Notes: generated by a model not told the origin, from the sequence alone. A stretch of DNA of 64,000 nucleotides from Variovorax sp. S12S4 (GCF_023195515.1 NZ_JALPKR020000002.1:3511001-3575000); one strand, 5' to 3'. Shown: positions 49,264 to 59,137, numbered from the stretch's first letter. A program made the numbers and translations.

Positions 49264-49346
49264 TGCGGTCGATTCTATCGATCGGCCCTTTGGAGGGGCC
49301 TTCTAGAAACCCGGGAACTCCGCGCGATTTAGGCGCGGGCGCGGCG

Positions 49347-49724
49347 TCAGGCGGCCAGGGCCTGAACGCTGCGGATGCCCAGCCAGGTGAAGAACAGCGA
49401 GCCGCCGAGATGTGCTGTTGCCGTGAGCAGGGCCACGCCCAGCCGGCCTTCGAGAAGCATGGTCACCACTTCGGCCGAAAAGCTCGAGAACGTCGTGAGC
49501 CCGCCGAGGAAGCCGGTCACCAATGCGAGCCGCCAGACGGGATCGAGATCGGGCAGCAACTGGAACGAGGCAATGGCCACGCCGATGAGATAGCCCCCGA
49601 TCAGGTTGGCGGCCAGGGTGCCCCACGGCATGAGCCCCCCGGCCCCGAACCAGAGCGCGAGGCCCCAGCGCGCCAGCGCGCCGACGGAGGCGCCGACGCA
49701 GATGGCGAGAATCGGAAGCAGCAT
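49347..49724 (-). CDS. crcB: Fluoride efflux channel
   Basis: 125 residues, four helices. Fluc motifs: GALARWGLALWFG near the N-terminus, GTLAANLIGGYLIG with the conserved Asn, and GFLGGLTTFSSFSAE with the TTFS sodium-site loop. The dual-topology dimer exports fluoride. It stands alone in its group, 30 bases after the TRAP permease ATG-side gene stop is upstream. No fluoride riboswitch fits in the short leader. Confidence 0.92.
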   Translation of the reverse strand: MLLPILAICVGASVGALARWGLALWFGAGGLMPWGTLAANLIGGYLIGVAIASFQLLPDLDPVWRLALVTGFLGGLTTFSSFSAEVVTMLLEGRLGVALLTATAHLGGSLFFTWLGIRSVQALAA

Positions 49725-49754
49725 CGGCCTATTGTCGGGGACGCTTGTCCCTGT

Positions 49755-51056
49755 TCATGGCGCCATTTGCTGAGGCAGCCAGGTGACCAGTTGCGGCACG
49801 AAGTAGATGATGAGCACGGCCGCCACCATCAGGAAGAACATCGGCAGCGTGACCCGGGCGATGTAGAGCAGGTCTTTTCCCGTCATGCCTTGCAGCACGA
49901 AGAGGTTGAAGCCCACCGGCGGCGTGATCTGTGCCATCTCGACCACCAGCACGACGAAGATGCCGAACCAGATCGGGTCGATGCCGGCGGAGGTCACCGT
50001 CGGCATGATGACGCCCATGGTGAGCACCACCATCGAGATGCCGTCGAGGAAGCAGCCCAGCACGACATAGAAAACCGCGAGCATCACGATCAGCTGGAAC
50101 TTCGAGAGCCCGAGCGAACCGATCCACTCGGCCAGGTGCCGCGGCAGGCCGATGTAGCCCATGGCGAGCGTGAGAAAGGCCGCGCCCGCGAGGATCAGCG
50201 CCATCATGCAGTAGAGCCGCGTGGCACCGAGCAGCGCCTCCTTGAAGCTGTGCCAACTGAGCGAGCCCTGCGCGGCCGAGATGATCATGGCGCCCACGAC
50301 ACCCACGGCCGCCGCTTCGGTGGCCGTGGCAATGCCTGCGTAGATGGAGCCGAGCACCGACAGGATCAGCAGCGCGACCGGAATCAGCGAGAGCGATGCC
50401 CGCAGTTTCTCGACGAAGGGCAGCTTGGCGTCGGCCGGCGGAATGCGATCAGGATGGCGCAGCGACCAGAAAACGATGTACCCCGAGAACAGCAGCGCGA
50501 GCAGGATGCCGGGGATCACACCCGCGATGAACAGGCGTGCGATGGACACATCGGCGCTCACGCCGTAGACGATCATGATGATCGAAGGCGGGATCAAGAG
50601 GCCGAGCGTGCCGGCCCCGGCCAGCGTGCCGATGACCATGTCGTCGGGGTAGCCGCGGCGCTTGAGCTCGGGCAGGCTCATCTTGCCGATGGTGGCGCAG
50701 GTGGCTGCGCTGGAGCCCGACACCGCCGCGAACACCGCACAGCCCACCACGTTGGTGTGCAGCAGCCGGCCAGGCAGGCTTTGCATCCAGGGCGCGAGGC
50801 CCTTGAACATGTCCTGCGAGAGCCGCGTGCGGAACAGGATCTCGCCCATCCATATGAACAGCGGCAGCGCGGTGAGCGTCCAGCTCGAGGCCGAGCCCCA
50901 GATGGTCACGGCCATGGCGTCGCCCGCAGGTCGCGACGAGAAAACCTGCATGGCGATCCACGCCACGCCGGAGAGCGTGAGACCGATCCACACGCCGCTG
51001 CCCAGAATCAGGAAGAGCGCCGCAATCAGCAGGCCTGCAACGGCAATGTCACTCAT
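49755..51056 (-). CDS. TRAP transporter large permease (DctM), second system
   Basis: 433 residues, the normal size for DctM, with about twelve helices. Typical phrases: NVVGCAVFAAVSGSSAATCATIG near 105, GAGTLGLLIPPSIIMIVYGV near 147, and IATATEAAAVGVVGA near 235. It begins at ATG 51056 and overlaps the small permease stop by eight bases. Unlike the DctM at 13.6-15.4 kb, it has no inserted segment or long tail. Confidence 0.9.
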   Translation of the reverse strand: MSDIAVAGLLIAALFLILGSGVWIGLTLSGVAWIAMQVFSSRPAGDAMAVTIWGSASSWTLTALPLFIWMGEILFRTRLSQDMFKGLAPWMQSLPGRLLHTNVVGCAVFAAVSGSSAATCATIGKMSLPELKRRGYPDDMVIGTLAGAGTLGLLIPPSIIMIVYGVSADVSIARLFIAGVIPGILLALLFSGYIVFWSLRHPDRIPPADAKLPFVEKLRASLSLIPVALLILSVLGSIYAGIATATEAAAVGVVGAMIISAAQGSLSWHSFKEALLGATRLYCMMALILAGAAFLTLAMGYIGLPRHLAEWIGSLGLSKFQLIVMLAVFYVVLGCFLDGISMVVLTMGVIMPTVTSAGIDPIWFGIFVVLVVEMAQITPPVGFNLFVLQGMTGKDLLYIARVTLPMFFLMVAAVLIIYFVPQLVTWLPQQMAP

Positions 51057-51558
51057 GGCGCAGGGCCTCCGTTTCGACCGGCTTGGCCGGTCTTCCGCGC
51101 CACTCGATCACGAACTCGTCGAAAGCCGCGATGGCGAACACCAGCGCGCCGACCGCCATCGAGAGCTGCGGCAGCCACAGCGGGGTGGCGTCGTTGCCCG
51201 TGGAAATATCGTGGAAGTCGTAGGACTGGTAGACCAGCCGCGCGCTGTACCAGGCGAACAGCAGCGCGAGCAGGGCGCCCGCGCCCATGGCCCAGCGCTC
51301 GAGCCAGCGCTGCGCGGCCGGAGGCAGGTTCTGCAGCACCAGGGTCACGCGAATATGCTCGCCGCGCTTGAGCGTGTGCGCGAGTGCAAGAAAACCGGCG
51401 CCGGCCATCAGGTACCCCGCATAGGCATCGATGCCCGGAATGTTGAAATGAAGCTGCCGGCCGATGATGGAGAGCAGCACCATCACCAGCAGGCCGATCA
51501 TGAAAAGCGCCGCCAGGGCGGCGGCGCTGTTGTAGAGGAAATCGAGTGTCTTTCGCAT
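51049..51558 (-). CDS. TRAP transporter small permease (DctQ), second system
   Basis: 169 residues with four helices. Diagnostic phrases are IGRQLHFNIPGIDAYAGYLMAGAGFLALAHTLKRGEHIRV (several motifs in a row) and LWLPQLSMAVGALVFAIAAFDEF. It shares eight bases with the DctM gene and follows the binding-protein gene by 21 bases, so all three are co-transcribed. Confidence 0.88.
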   Translation of the reverse strand: MRKTLDFLYNSAAALAALFMIGLLVMVLLSIIGRQLHFNIPGIDAYAGYLMAGAGFLALAHTLKRGEHIRVTLVLQNLPPAAQRWLERWAMGAGALLALLFAWYSARLVYQSYDFHDISTGNDATPLWLPQLSMAVGALVFAIAAFDEFVIEWRGRPAKPVETEALRHE

Positions 51559-51579
51559 CGCAAACTGTTCGGCGATGCG

Positions 51580-52548
51580 TCACATCTTCTTGTAGGCGTC
51601 GACCACCGCCTGGCCGTCGGGGCCGGCCTTTTCGATCCACTCCTTGAGCATGGTGTCGCCGACCTTCTTCATGTCGGACTTGAGCGCGGCGGAAGGTACG
51701 TGAACCGTCATGCCGTTCTTCTTGAGCAGGTCGAGGTACTCGATGTTCTTCTTCTTCGAAACTTCCCAGCCGCGCTTCTCTGCATCGGCTGCCGCCTTCA
51801 ATACGGCGTCCTGCGTGGGCTTGTCGAGCGCGTCGAAGGCCTTCTTGTTCATGAGCAGCGCGTTCTTCGGCAGCCAGGCCTGCGTGTCGTAGAAGTTCTT
51901 GATGTACTCGTAGGTCTTGGTGTCATAGCCGGTGGAACCGGACGACATGTACGACTCGATCACGCCGGTGGCCATGGCTTGCGACAGTTCAGCCTGCTGC
52001 ACGGTGACCGGCTGTGCGCCGACGAGTTCGCCGATGCGCGCGGTGGCGGGGCTGTAGGCGCGCCACTTCACGCCCTTGAGATCGGCGGCCGAGGCGATTT
52101 CCTTTTTCACGAAGATGCCTTGTGGCGGCCAAGCCACTGCGTAGAGCAGCACGATGCCCTGTTCGGCCAGCTTCTTCTCGAGCACGGGCTTCTGCGCCTG
52201 GTACAGCTTCCAGGCGGCGTCGTAGCTGTCGGCAAGGAACGGGATGCCATCGGCACCGAACATCTGCCATTCGTTCTGGTAGTTGACCAGCAGGATCTCG
52301 CCGAGTTGCGCCTGGCCTCCTTGGACCGCGCGCTTGATTTCGGGCGCCTTGAACAGCGAGGCGTTGGCGTGCACCGTGATCTTGAGCTTGCCGCCGCTGG
52401 CCTTGTCGACGTCGCTGGCGAACTGCACGTTGTTCTCGGTGTGGAAGTTGCTCGCCGGGTAGGCGGTGGGCAGATCCCACTTGGTCTGCGCGAAGGCTGC
52501 GGCGCCGAGGGTGAGACCAGCGAGGGCAATACCGAACTTGTGATTCAT
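51580..52548 (-). CDS. TRAP transporter substrate-binding protein (DctP), second system
   Basis: 322 residues. A signal peptide MNHKFGIALAGLTLGAAAFAQ precedes a DctP fold with WDLPTAYPASNFHTENNVQF and the carboxylate-binding arginine region GVKWRAYSPATARIGELVGA (about 145-165). It captures a carboxylate for the DctQM subunits encoded downstream. The ATG at 52548 is preceded by GGAGCGC; longer starts would add a 43-residue non-signal stretch. Confidence 0.9.
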   Translation of the reverse strand: MNHKFGIALAGLTLGAAAFAQTKWDLPTAYPASNFHTENNVQFASDVDKASGGKLKITVHANASLFKAPEIKRAVQGGQAQLGEILLVNYQNEWQMFGADGIPFLADSYDAAWKLYQAQKPVLEKKLAEQGIVLLYAVAWPPQGIFVKKEIASAADLKGVKWRAYSPATARIGELVGAQPVTVQQAELSQAMATGVIESYMSSGSTGYDTKTYEYIKNFYDTQAWLPKNALLMNKKAFDALDKPTQDAVLKAAADAEKRGWEVSKKKNIEYLDLLKKNGMTVHVPSAALKSDMKKVGDTMLKEWIEKAGPDGQAVVDAYKKM

Positions 52549-52674
52549 GAGCGCTCCGGAACGTATGAAAGTGAAAACGAAAGCGAGCATACGTGCAAAT
52601 TCCGGGCCACCGCTGAGGCATTTCCCTGCCACGCGGCCGCGCGCGACGGTCGCTTGTTCCCTTTGCAGCGCGCA

Positions 52675-52700
52675 CAAAAAGCCGCCTTGCGGCGGCTTCG
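52675..52700 (-). terminator. Rho-independent terminator after the HhH protein gene
   Basis: On the minus strand AAGCCGCC - GCAA - GGCGGCTT is followed by TTTTGTG. The stem occupies 52679-52698. It lies downstream of the HhH gene (stop at 52763) and before the TRAP operon. Confidence 0.8.
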
Positions 52701-52762
52701 GTTATCGCGTTGCCGAGGTGCCGCGAGGGGCGGCACCGGCCGGCGAGCCGTGGGGTGTGCGA

Positions 52763-53128
52763 TCAGGGCTTGGCGGGCTTCGCGTCGGCGGCGGTGGCCT
52801 TCACGGGCTTTGCTGCCGTTTCCGCCTTGGCGGCCTTGGCGGGGGCCGGTGCACTGGCTTGGCCACCGAAGGCCTGGCCGTTCACCGTGAGACCTTCGGC
52901 CGACAGCTTCTCGGCCTTCTTTTCCTTCACGCCCTTGATGCGCTGCATGAAGTCGGGCCAGTCCTTGAACTCGCCTTCCTTGCGGGCGTCGAGGATGCGC
53001 TTGGACATTGCGGGGCCCACGCCCTTGATGCCGTCGAGATCGGCCGCAGTGCCCTTGTTGACGTCGACAGCGGCGAACGAGGCAACCGCAAACAGCATGG
53101 CCATGGTGGCCAGGATTTTCTTGAACAT
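52763..53128 (-). CDS. Exported helix-hairpin-helix protein (ComEA-like)
   Basis: 121 residues. Signal peptide MFKKILATMAMLFAVASFAAV, then two HhH motifs (VDVNKGTAADLDGIKGVGPAMSKRI in pieces, and DFMQRIKGVKEKKAEKLSAEG), as in ComEA DNA receptors. ComEA binds incoming DNA in the periplasm during natural transformation. A low-complexity Ala/Lys/Pro tail of about 45 residues follows. ATG 53128 is chosen because it alone gives the signal peptide. No other com gene is near. Confidence 0.85.
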   Translation of the reverse strand: MFKKILATMAMLFAVASFAAVDVNKGTAADLDGIKGVGPAMSKRILDARKEGEFKDWPDFMQRIKGVKEKKAEKLSAEGLTVNGQAFGGQASAPAPAKAAKAETAAKPVKATAADAKPAKP

Positions 53129-53215
53129 GATCGAACTCCCTGATTTGTTGATTTGAGTGTTTGCCGACGGAGGTGCCGGCTCGCGTTCAACGAATGCAGG
53201 GAAAGGGGCGTTGAC

Positions 53216-53270
53216 GGCCTTGCGTGCCGCAAGGCCCCTGGTGACCATTGTTCCGAACCATGTTCGGAAC
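53216..53270. repeat. Two adjacent perfect inverted repeats between lapB and the HhH gene
   Basis: Repeat 1: GGCCTTGCG - TGC - CGCAAGGCC (53216-53236). Repeat 2: GTTCCGAAC - CAT - GTTCGGAAC (53250-53270). Both have nine-base arms and three-base loops, and neither has a following T-run on the minus strand. They lie 5-60 bases after the lapB stop and 88-142 bases before the HhH start. Confidence 0.7.
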
Positions 53271-53275
53271 GTTGC

Positions 53276-54454
53276 TCAGAGTTCTTCGACGCGGCGCGGC
53301 GGATAGCTGTCCCAGGCCTGGCAACCGGGGCAGTGCCAGAAGTACTGGTGCGCCTCGAAGCCGCAGGCAGCACAGCGGTAGCGCATGAGCGGACGGGTGG
53401 CCTGGTCGAGCGCGCGCTGCACTTGGGGGTGGAACTGCTCGTGCTCGAAGCGCTCGCCGGCCAGCCAGCGCGATGCGGCGACCAGAGAGGGCTGCTGGGC
53501 GAGATGCGCGATGTAGCCGTCGCGCGGCGCGAGCGGTTGGCCATCGGCCGCCGGAACGGCCGCGGTCGGAGAGCCGCCGAGTGCCATCAGCGCCTCGAGA
53601 ACGTCGATCGACGGCGAATCGGCATAGCGCCGTTGCAGCAGCGCGAGCGCTTCGCCTTCGCGGTGCGCGGCAACGGCGGCTTGCTGCAGCGCCGGCGCAT
53701 ACAGCGGCAGCGCGAGCGGGGCAGTGTCGCTCAGGGCAAGCAGGGTGTCGAAGGCTGCGGTTGCCTCGCCGTTGCGCAACTGCAGCGTGGCCGAATCGAT
53801 GGCCGGGCGCGGTGCCTGCGGCGCCAGTGCCACGGCTTCGGAAAGCAGCCGGCTGGCCGTGGCCAGGTCGCCGGCCGCGACCTGCTCGGCGGCCTGTTCG
53901 CACAGATGGTGCGCCCGGCGCGTGCTGTAGCTTGCCTGGTCGGACTCATCGAGCTTCTGCGCCACGTCCGCGGCCTGGGTCCATTCGCGCGAACGTTCGT
54001 AGATGGCCAGCAGCGCCAGCCGTGCTTCGTTCTCGTAGCGCGTGCCTTCGAGCTTCTGAAGCGCGGCTTCGGCGCGATCGAGCAGGCCGGCGCGCAGGAA
54101 GTCTTGCGCGAGTGCGTGCTGCGCGCGCTCCCGGTCGGCGCGGCTCAGGTCGCCGCGGCCCAGCAGGTGCTCGTGCACACGCACGGCGCGCTGGTATTCG
54201 CCGCGGCGGCGGAACAGGTTGCCGAGCGCAAAGTGCAGTTCCTGCGTGTCGGGGTCGTTCTGCACGGCCTCTATGAACGCGTCGATGGCCTGGTCCTGTT
54301 GCTCGTTGAGCAGGAAGTTGAGGCCGCGGAAATAGGCCTTCGGGGCTTGCCTGTTTTCGAGCTTGAGCTGCCGGATGTCGAAGCGCGATGCGAGCCAGCC
54401 CAGCACAAAGGCGACGGGCAGGCTGATCAGCAGCCAGCTGGGATCAAAGTCCAT
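53276..54454 (-). CDS. lapB: Lipopolysaccharide assembly protein B
   Basis: 392 residues. An N-terminal membrane helix (about 5-22, SWLLISLPVAFVLGWLASR) is followed by TPR repeats (about 60-330) and a C-terminal rubredoxin-like zinc module with CAACGFEAHQYFWHCPGC (about 366-383). LapB recruits LpxC to FtsH for degradation and so balances lipopolysaccharide against phospholipid. It begins inside lapA (11-base overlap). Housekeeping location beside ihfB and rpsA fits family order. Confidence 0.92.
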   Translation of the reverse strand: MDFDPSWLLISLPVAFVLGWLASRFDIRQLKLENRQAPKAYFRGLNFLLNEQQDQAIDAFIEAVQNDPDTQELHFALGNLFRRRGEYQRAVRVHEHLLGRGDLSRADRERAQHALAQDFLRAGLLDRAEAALQKLEGTRYENEARLALLAIYERSREWTQAADVAQKLDESDQASYSTRRAHHLCEQAAEQVAAGDLATASRLLSEAVALAPQAPRPAIDSATLQLRNGEATAAFDTLLALSDTAPLALPLYAPALQQAAVAAHREGEALALLQRRYADSPSIDVLEALMALGGSPTAAVPAADGQPLAPRDGYIAHLAQQPSLVAASRWLAGERFEHEQFHPQVQRALDQATRPLMRYRCAACGFEAHQYFWHCPGCQAWDSYPPRRVEEL

Positions 54455-54785
54455 GTTGACGTACGGCGGGAAGGTCGGTGGCGGAGATGGAGGGAGCCGG
54501 CGCTGGCGCGGTGGCGACCGCCAACCCCGCGTTTGCCGGGGTTTGCTGCGGCGCGGAGGGCTGCTGGGCTGCCGCGGCGGCGCGGTGCTTCCACCATCCG
54601 GGCAGCATGCCGAGCGCGCCCACCACGAGTCCGCCGGCGAAGGCTGCGAGTACGACAAGCACCAGCGGCGCGCGCCAGTGGGTGCCGAAGAAGAAATAGA
54701 CGGTCGCGTCGTGCTGGTTGTTCAGCGCGAAGGCGAAAAGCGTAAAAAAAATGGCTGCCTTGAGCAGCCACAGGAGGTATTTCAT
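54444..54785 (-). CDS. lapA: LapA domain membrane protein
   Basis: 113 residues with two membrane helices (about 4-22 and 41-63) and a DUF1049/LapA core (NNQHDATVYFFFGTHWRAPLVL). LapA partners LapB in lipopolysaccharide control. The C-terminal 45 residues are an Ala/Pro-rich tail of low complexity. ATG 54785 gives the expected short N-terminus. It overlaps lapB and follows ihfB by 50 bases. Confidence 0.88.
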   Translation of the reverse strand: MKYLLWLLKAAIFFTLFAFALNNQHDATVYFFFGTHWRAPLVLVVLAAFAGGLVVGALGMLPGWWKHRAAAAAQQPSAPQQTPANAGLAVATAPAPAPSISATDLPAVRQHGL

Positions 54786-54835
54786 AGCCATTCCCGTTGC
54801 CGGGAGCATTCTACGTTTGCATCATCCATGCGGGA

Positions 54836-55162
54836 TCAGGGCTTGCTGCTCCTGGCTTCCTTGCCGCCGCCGAGTTCGGCGGTCTTGGCGTCGACCGCTT
54901 CGCGCAGCGCCTTGCCCGGCTTGAAGTGCGGCACCCGCTTTTCGGGAATCTGAACGCTTTCGCCCGAACGCGGGTTGCGGCCGATGCGCGGCGGACGCCG
55001 GCTGACCGAAAAGCTGCCGAAACCGCGGATCTCGATGCGATGCCCGCGCACCAGCGCGTCGCTCATCGCGTCGAGGATGGTCTTGACGGCGTATTCGGCA
55101 TCGCGGTGCGTCAGCTGCGCAAAGCGCGCTGCGAGTTCTTCGACGAGGTCAGAGCGGGTCAT
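54836..55162 (-). CDS. ihfB: Integration host factor subunit beta
   Basis: 108 residues, Bac_DNA_binding family. The minor-groove arm is [14 protein letters not shown] (about 62-75) preceded by GFGSFSV, and the helix [14 protein letters not shown] begins the protein. IHF bends DNA at specific sites. It lies between rpsA and lapA as in most betaproteobacteria. The last 12 residues ([11 protein letters not shown]) are a short extra tail. Confidence 0.93.
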   Translation of the reverse strand: MTRSDLVEELAARFAQLTHRDAEYAVKTILDAMSDALVRGHRIEIRGFGSFSVSRRPPRIGRNPRSGESVQIPEKRVPHFKPGKALREAVDAKTAELGGGKEARSSKP

Positions 55163-55183
55163 AGGCCAAACAAAAACGTGGAC

Positions 55184-55222
55184 GAAAAAAAAGACAGAGC
55201 GGCCCCAGGGCCTGCTCTGTCT
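55184..55222 (-). terminator. Rho-independent terminator between rpsA and ihfB
   Basis: On the minus strand AGACAGAGC pairs with GCTCTGTCT around AGGCCCTGGGGCC, and a run of eight or more T follows (A-run at 55185-55192 on the plus strand). It lies just after the rpsA stop. Read-through would give ihfB its transcription unless a promoter lies within it. Confidence 0.82.
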
Positions 55223-55233
55223 TCTGGCTCAGC

Positions 55234-56922
55234 TTACTTGCTGTCGTTGTTGTCGAGCTTGGCGCGCAGCAGGGCGCCCAGGCTCGTCGTGCCCGCGTTT
55301 TCGCGTGCCGACTGCTGGCTCAGGTTGGCCATGGCGCCTTGTTCGTCGACCATGTCCTTCTGCTTGATCGACAGCTGGATGTTGCGGGTCTTGCGATCCA
55401 CGTTCAGCACGATGGCAGTGACTTCGTCGCCTTCCTTCAGCACGTTGCGGGCATCCTCCACGCGGTCGCGCGAGATTTCCGAAGCACGCAGGTAGCCGAG
55501 GATGTCTTCGCCGAGGTCGATTTCAGCGCCGCGGGCGTCAACCGTCTTGACCTTGCCGGTCACGATCTGGCCCTTGTCGTTCACCGTGGTGAACGTGGTG
55601 AACGGGTCGCTATCGAGCTGCTTGATGCCCAGGCTGATGCGCTCGCGGTCGACGTCGACTGCCAGCACGATGGCTTCGACTTCCTGGCCCTTCTTGTAGT
55701 TGCGAACGGCGGTTTCGCCGGCTTCGTTCCACGAGAGGTCCGAGAGGTGAACCAGGCCGTCGATGCCGGCAGCCAGACCCACGAACACGCCAAAGTCGGT
55801 GATCGACTTGATCGGGCCCTTGACGCGGTCGCCGCGCTTGGTGTTTTGCGCGAACTCTTGCCACGGGTTGGCCTTGCACTGCTTCATGCCCAGGCTGATG
55901 CGGCGCTTGTCTTCGTCGATTTCGAGGACCATGACTTCGACTTCGTCGCCCAGCGAGACGATCTTGTTCGGAGCGATGTTCTTGTTGGTCCAGTCCATTT
56001 CGGAAACGTGCACCAAGCCTTCGATGCCGGGTTCGAGTTCGACGAACGCGCCGTAGTCGGCAATGTTCGTGACCTTGCCGAACAGGCGGGTCGATTGCGG
56101 GTAGCGGCGCGAAACGCCCATCCACGGGTCGTCGCCCATTTGCTTGAGACCCAGCGAGACACGGTTCTTCTCGGTGTCGAACTTAAGGATCTTGGCGGTG
56201 ATTTCCTGGCCGGCCTGAACGACTTCGCTCGGGTGGCGGACGCGGCGCCATGCCATGTCGGTGATGTGCAGCAGGCCGTCGATGCCGCCGAGGTCGACGA
56301 ACGCTCCGTATTCGGTGATGTTCTTGACGACACCGCGCACGACTGCGCCTTCCTTCAGGGTTTCCATCAGCTTGGCGCGCTCTTCGCCCATGCTGGCTTC
56401 GACCACGGCACGGCGCGACAGCACGACGTTGTTGCGCTTGCGGTCGAGCTTGATGACCTTGAATTCCATGGTCTTGTTTTCGTACGGCGTCAGATCCTTG
56501 ATCGGACGCGTATCGATCAGCGAGCCCGGCAGGAATGCGCGGATGCCGTTGACGAGCACCGTGAGGCCGCCCTTGACCTTGCCGCTGGTGGTGCCGGTGA
56601 CGAAGTCGCCGGATTCCAGGGCCTTCTCGAGCGCGAGCCACGAGGCCAGACGCTTGGCGGTGTCGCGCGAGAGGATGGTGTCGCCGTAGCCGTTTTCAAC
56701 GCTGCCGATGGCAACGGAAACGAAATCGCCGGCCTGGACTTCGAGTTCGCCCTTGTCGTTCTTGAACTCCTCGATCGGCACGTACGCTTCGGACTTGAGG
56801 CCGGCGTTGACGACGACGTGGTTGTGTTCGACACGCACGACTTCGGCCGTGATGACCTCGCCGGTGCGCATTTCGGAACGCTTCAGGGACTCTTCGAATA
56901 GGTCGGCAAAAGATTCAGACAT
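55234..56922 (-). CDS. rpsA: 30S ribosomal protein S1
   Basis: 562 residues with six S1 RNA-binding domains, two N-terminal ones adapted for ribosome binding and four for mRNA binding; repeated phrases such as [18 protein letters not shown] and [19 protein letters not shown] mark the third and fourth. It delivers mRNAs to the ribosome and represses its own synthesis. GGAAGG precedes the ATG by seven bases. A 204-base leader separates it from the aroA-cmk gene. Confidence 0.96.
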   Translation of the reverse strand: MSESFADLFEESLKRSEMRTGEVITAEVVRVEHNHVVVNAGLKSEAYVPIEEFKNDKGELEVQAGDFVSVAIGSVENGYGDTILSRDTAKRLASWLALEKALESGDFVTGTTSGKVKGGLTVLVNGIRAFLPGSLIDTRPIKDLTPYENKTMEFKVIKLDRKRNNVVLSRRAVVEASMGEERAKLMETLKEGAVVRGVVKNITEYGAFVDLGGIDGLLHITDMAWRRVRHPSEVVQAGQEITAKILKFDTEKNRVSLGLKQMGDDPWMGVSRRYPQSTRLFGKVTNIADYGAFVELEPGIEGLVHVSEMDWTNKNIAPNKIVSLGDEVEVMVLEIDEDKRRISLGMKQCKANPWQEFAQNTKRGDRVKGPIKSITDFGVFVGLAAGIDGLVHLSDLSWNEAGETAVRNYKKGQEVEAIVLAVDVDRERISLGIKQLDSDPFTTFTTVNDKGQIVTGKVKTVDARGAEIDLGEDILGYLRASEISRDRVEDARNVLKEGDEVTAIVLNVDRKTRNIQLSIKQKDMVDEQGAMANLSQQSARENAGTTSLGALLRAKLDNNDSK

Positions 56923-57126
56923 TTATGGTTCCTTCCGTCAGGCAGGGTTGGCAGGCGCTCATGCGAAATTGCGTGCGGCTGCTGTGGGTCTGGAGACGGC
57001 GGTTTTGTGGGCTTTTTGGATATAAACCCGGGTTGGTTGAACAACCAGCCGGCCGGTGCGCTGTCGCGCGAGAAGAGCCTGCTGGAGCGGTATGCGCCAC
57101 CCGGAACACCCGGCTGGCGCGAGCCT

Positions 57127-59136
57127 TCAAGCGGACTTGAAAGGCTGTACTTGCTGCCACCAGTTCAACACCGTATCGATCGATTGTTCGATGGACAGCT
57201 GGGAGTTGTCGAGGTGGCGCGCATCCTGCGCCGGCTTGAGAGGTGCAACGCTGCGGGACGAGTCCCTGGCGTCGCGCGCTTCCAAGTCGGAGCGAAGACT
57301 GTCAAGTGTAGTCGAAATACCCTTTGAAATCAACTGCTTATGCCGGCGCTCGGCCCGCTGGACGGCGCTGGCCGTCAGGAACACCTTGAGCTCTGCGTCG
57401 GGGAAGATCACGGTGCCCATGTCGCGCCCGTCGGCCACAAGGCCGGGAAGCTGCCGAAACCGCTGCTGCAGGGCCAAAAGTGCCTCGCGCACCGCGGGAA
57501 GCGTGGAAACGCGCGAGGCGTCCATGCCCGCGGCTTCGGTGCGGATTTCATCGCTCACATCTTCGCCGGCCAGCAAGACCTTGCCCTCGGCAAAGTGCAG
57601 GGGCAGGGTGCGCGCCATGGCGGCAATCTGCGCTTCGTGCTGCGAATCGGCGCTGAGCCCGGCGCGCCGCATGGCCAGTCCGGTGACGCGGTAGAGCGAG
57701 CCGGAATCCAGGTAGTGGTAGCCCAGCAGGCGCGCCACCTCGGCGGCGAGGGTGCCCTTGCCCGAGGCGGTGGGACCGTCGATGCAGATCACGGGTATTT
57801 CCGTGGCCTCGGCAACCGAGAACAGGGTTTCGAAGTAGTCCGGAAAGGTCTTGGCGACGCAATGCGGCTCGAGAATGCGCACCGGTACCCGGGCCGGGTT
57901 GAACGCCGCGAGCGAGAAGCACATCGCCACGCGATGGTCGTCGTAGGTGCGGATAGCGGCAGCCTGCCAATCGGCCGGCGCGAGCGGATGCACCCGGATG
58001 AAATCGGGGCCGGATTCAACGGTGCCGCCAAGCTTTCTCAGCTCGTTGGCCATGGCGTCGATGCGATCGGTTTCCTTGACCCGCCAGCTCGCAATGTTGC
58101 GCAAAGTGCTCGGGCCGTCGGCATAGAGCGCCATCACGGCGAGCGTCATCGCGGCATCGGGAATGTGGTTCGCGTCCAGGTCGATGGCCTTGAGCGGCCA
58201 GGCGCCGCGGCGCACTTCGAGCCAGTTGGGCCCGCTGTCGACCTGCGCGCCCATTTGCCGGGCCGCGTCGATGAAGCGGATGTCGCCCTGGATCGAATCG
58301 GCACCGACGCCTTCGATCCGGAGGCCGTCGCCGCCCGAACTGCCGGCGGCAATGGCCCCGAGCGCTATGAAATAGCTGGCGGAGGACGCGTCGGCCTCGA
58401 CGTGGATATCGCCCGGCGAGCTGTAGCTGCTGCCGGCCGGAATGGTGAAGCGCTCCCAGCCGTCGCGCCGGACCGTGATGCCGAAGCGTGCGAGCAGGTT
58501 CAGCGTGATCTCGATGTACGGCTTGGAGATGAGTTCGCCCACCACCTCGATGACGATGTCCTTGCGGGCGGCGAGCGGCAGTGCCAGCAGCAGGGCGGTG
58601 AGAAACTGGCTCGACACGTCGCCCCGTACGCGAATGGGCACATCGAGCACCAGCGCGCTGTGATCGACCGGGCTGATGCGCAGCGGCGGGTAGCCAGGGT
58701 TGCCGAGGTAATCGATGCGGCAGCCGAGCTGGGTCAGCGCATCGACCAGATCGCCGATCGGCCGCTCATGCATGCGCGGGACGCCGCTCAGTTCGAAATC
58801 CCCCGAGCAGCGACAGTGCCGCCGTCAGCGGGCGCATCGCGGTGCCGGCGTTGCCGAGGAAAAGCGGAAGCAGCTTGCCCTTGACTTCAGTTGGCCGCCG
58901 ATGCCGGTCACACGCAACGTGCTGCCTGCGGCGTCGATGCCGCAGCCGAGCGCGCGCAGCGCATCGAGCATCACGCGGGTGTCGTCGGAGTCGAGCAGGT
59001 CGTGGATGGCGGTGGTGCCGCTCGCGAGCGCGGCCAACAGCAGCACGCGGTTCGAAATGCTCTTGGAGCCCGGCAGCTGAACGGTGCCCGCAGCCGCGGC
59101 CAGCGGGGGAATGTCGAGGAATGCCGTCGAGAGCAT
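57127..59136 (-). pseudogene. aroA-cmk: Bifunctional EPSP synthase / cytidylate kinase, reading frame broken twice
   Basis: The complete locus would code for about 670 residues: AroA (EPSP synthase, shikimate pathway) fused to Cmk (CMP/dCMP kinase). AroA covers about 57800-59136; Cmk, with GPTASGKGT, covers 57127-57800 and is intact. The frame opens with [12 protein letters not shown] and [12 protein letters not shown], then shifts after GIGGQL near 58888 and reaches a stop at 58825. The sequence of the lost frame ([21 protein letters not shown]) is ordinary AroA. A second shift in the C-run 58800-58804 restores the frame at [17 protein letters not shown]. The open part 57127-58773 has 548 codons. 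Probably sequencing error in a working gene. Confidence 0.8.
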
Positions 59137-59137
59137 G

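Noticed and set aside
49725..49754. Fluoride riboswitch before crcB
   Set aside because: Only 30 bases separate crcB from the upstream gene, too short for the aptamer, and none is seen inside the upstream coding end.
46303..51371. Two very long plus-strand open frames (46303-48678 and 49239-51371) opposite mrpA and the second TRAP operon
   Set aside because: Compositionally biased Arg/His/Gln/Glu-rich shadows. The minus-strand genes are unequivocal.
52561..52594. ACGTATG ... CATACGT inverted repeat upstream of the second dctP
   Set aside because: Seven-base arms with a 20-base purine-rich gap are weak evidence and may be chance.
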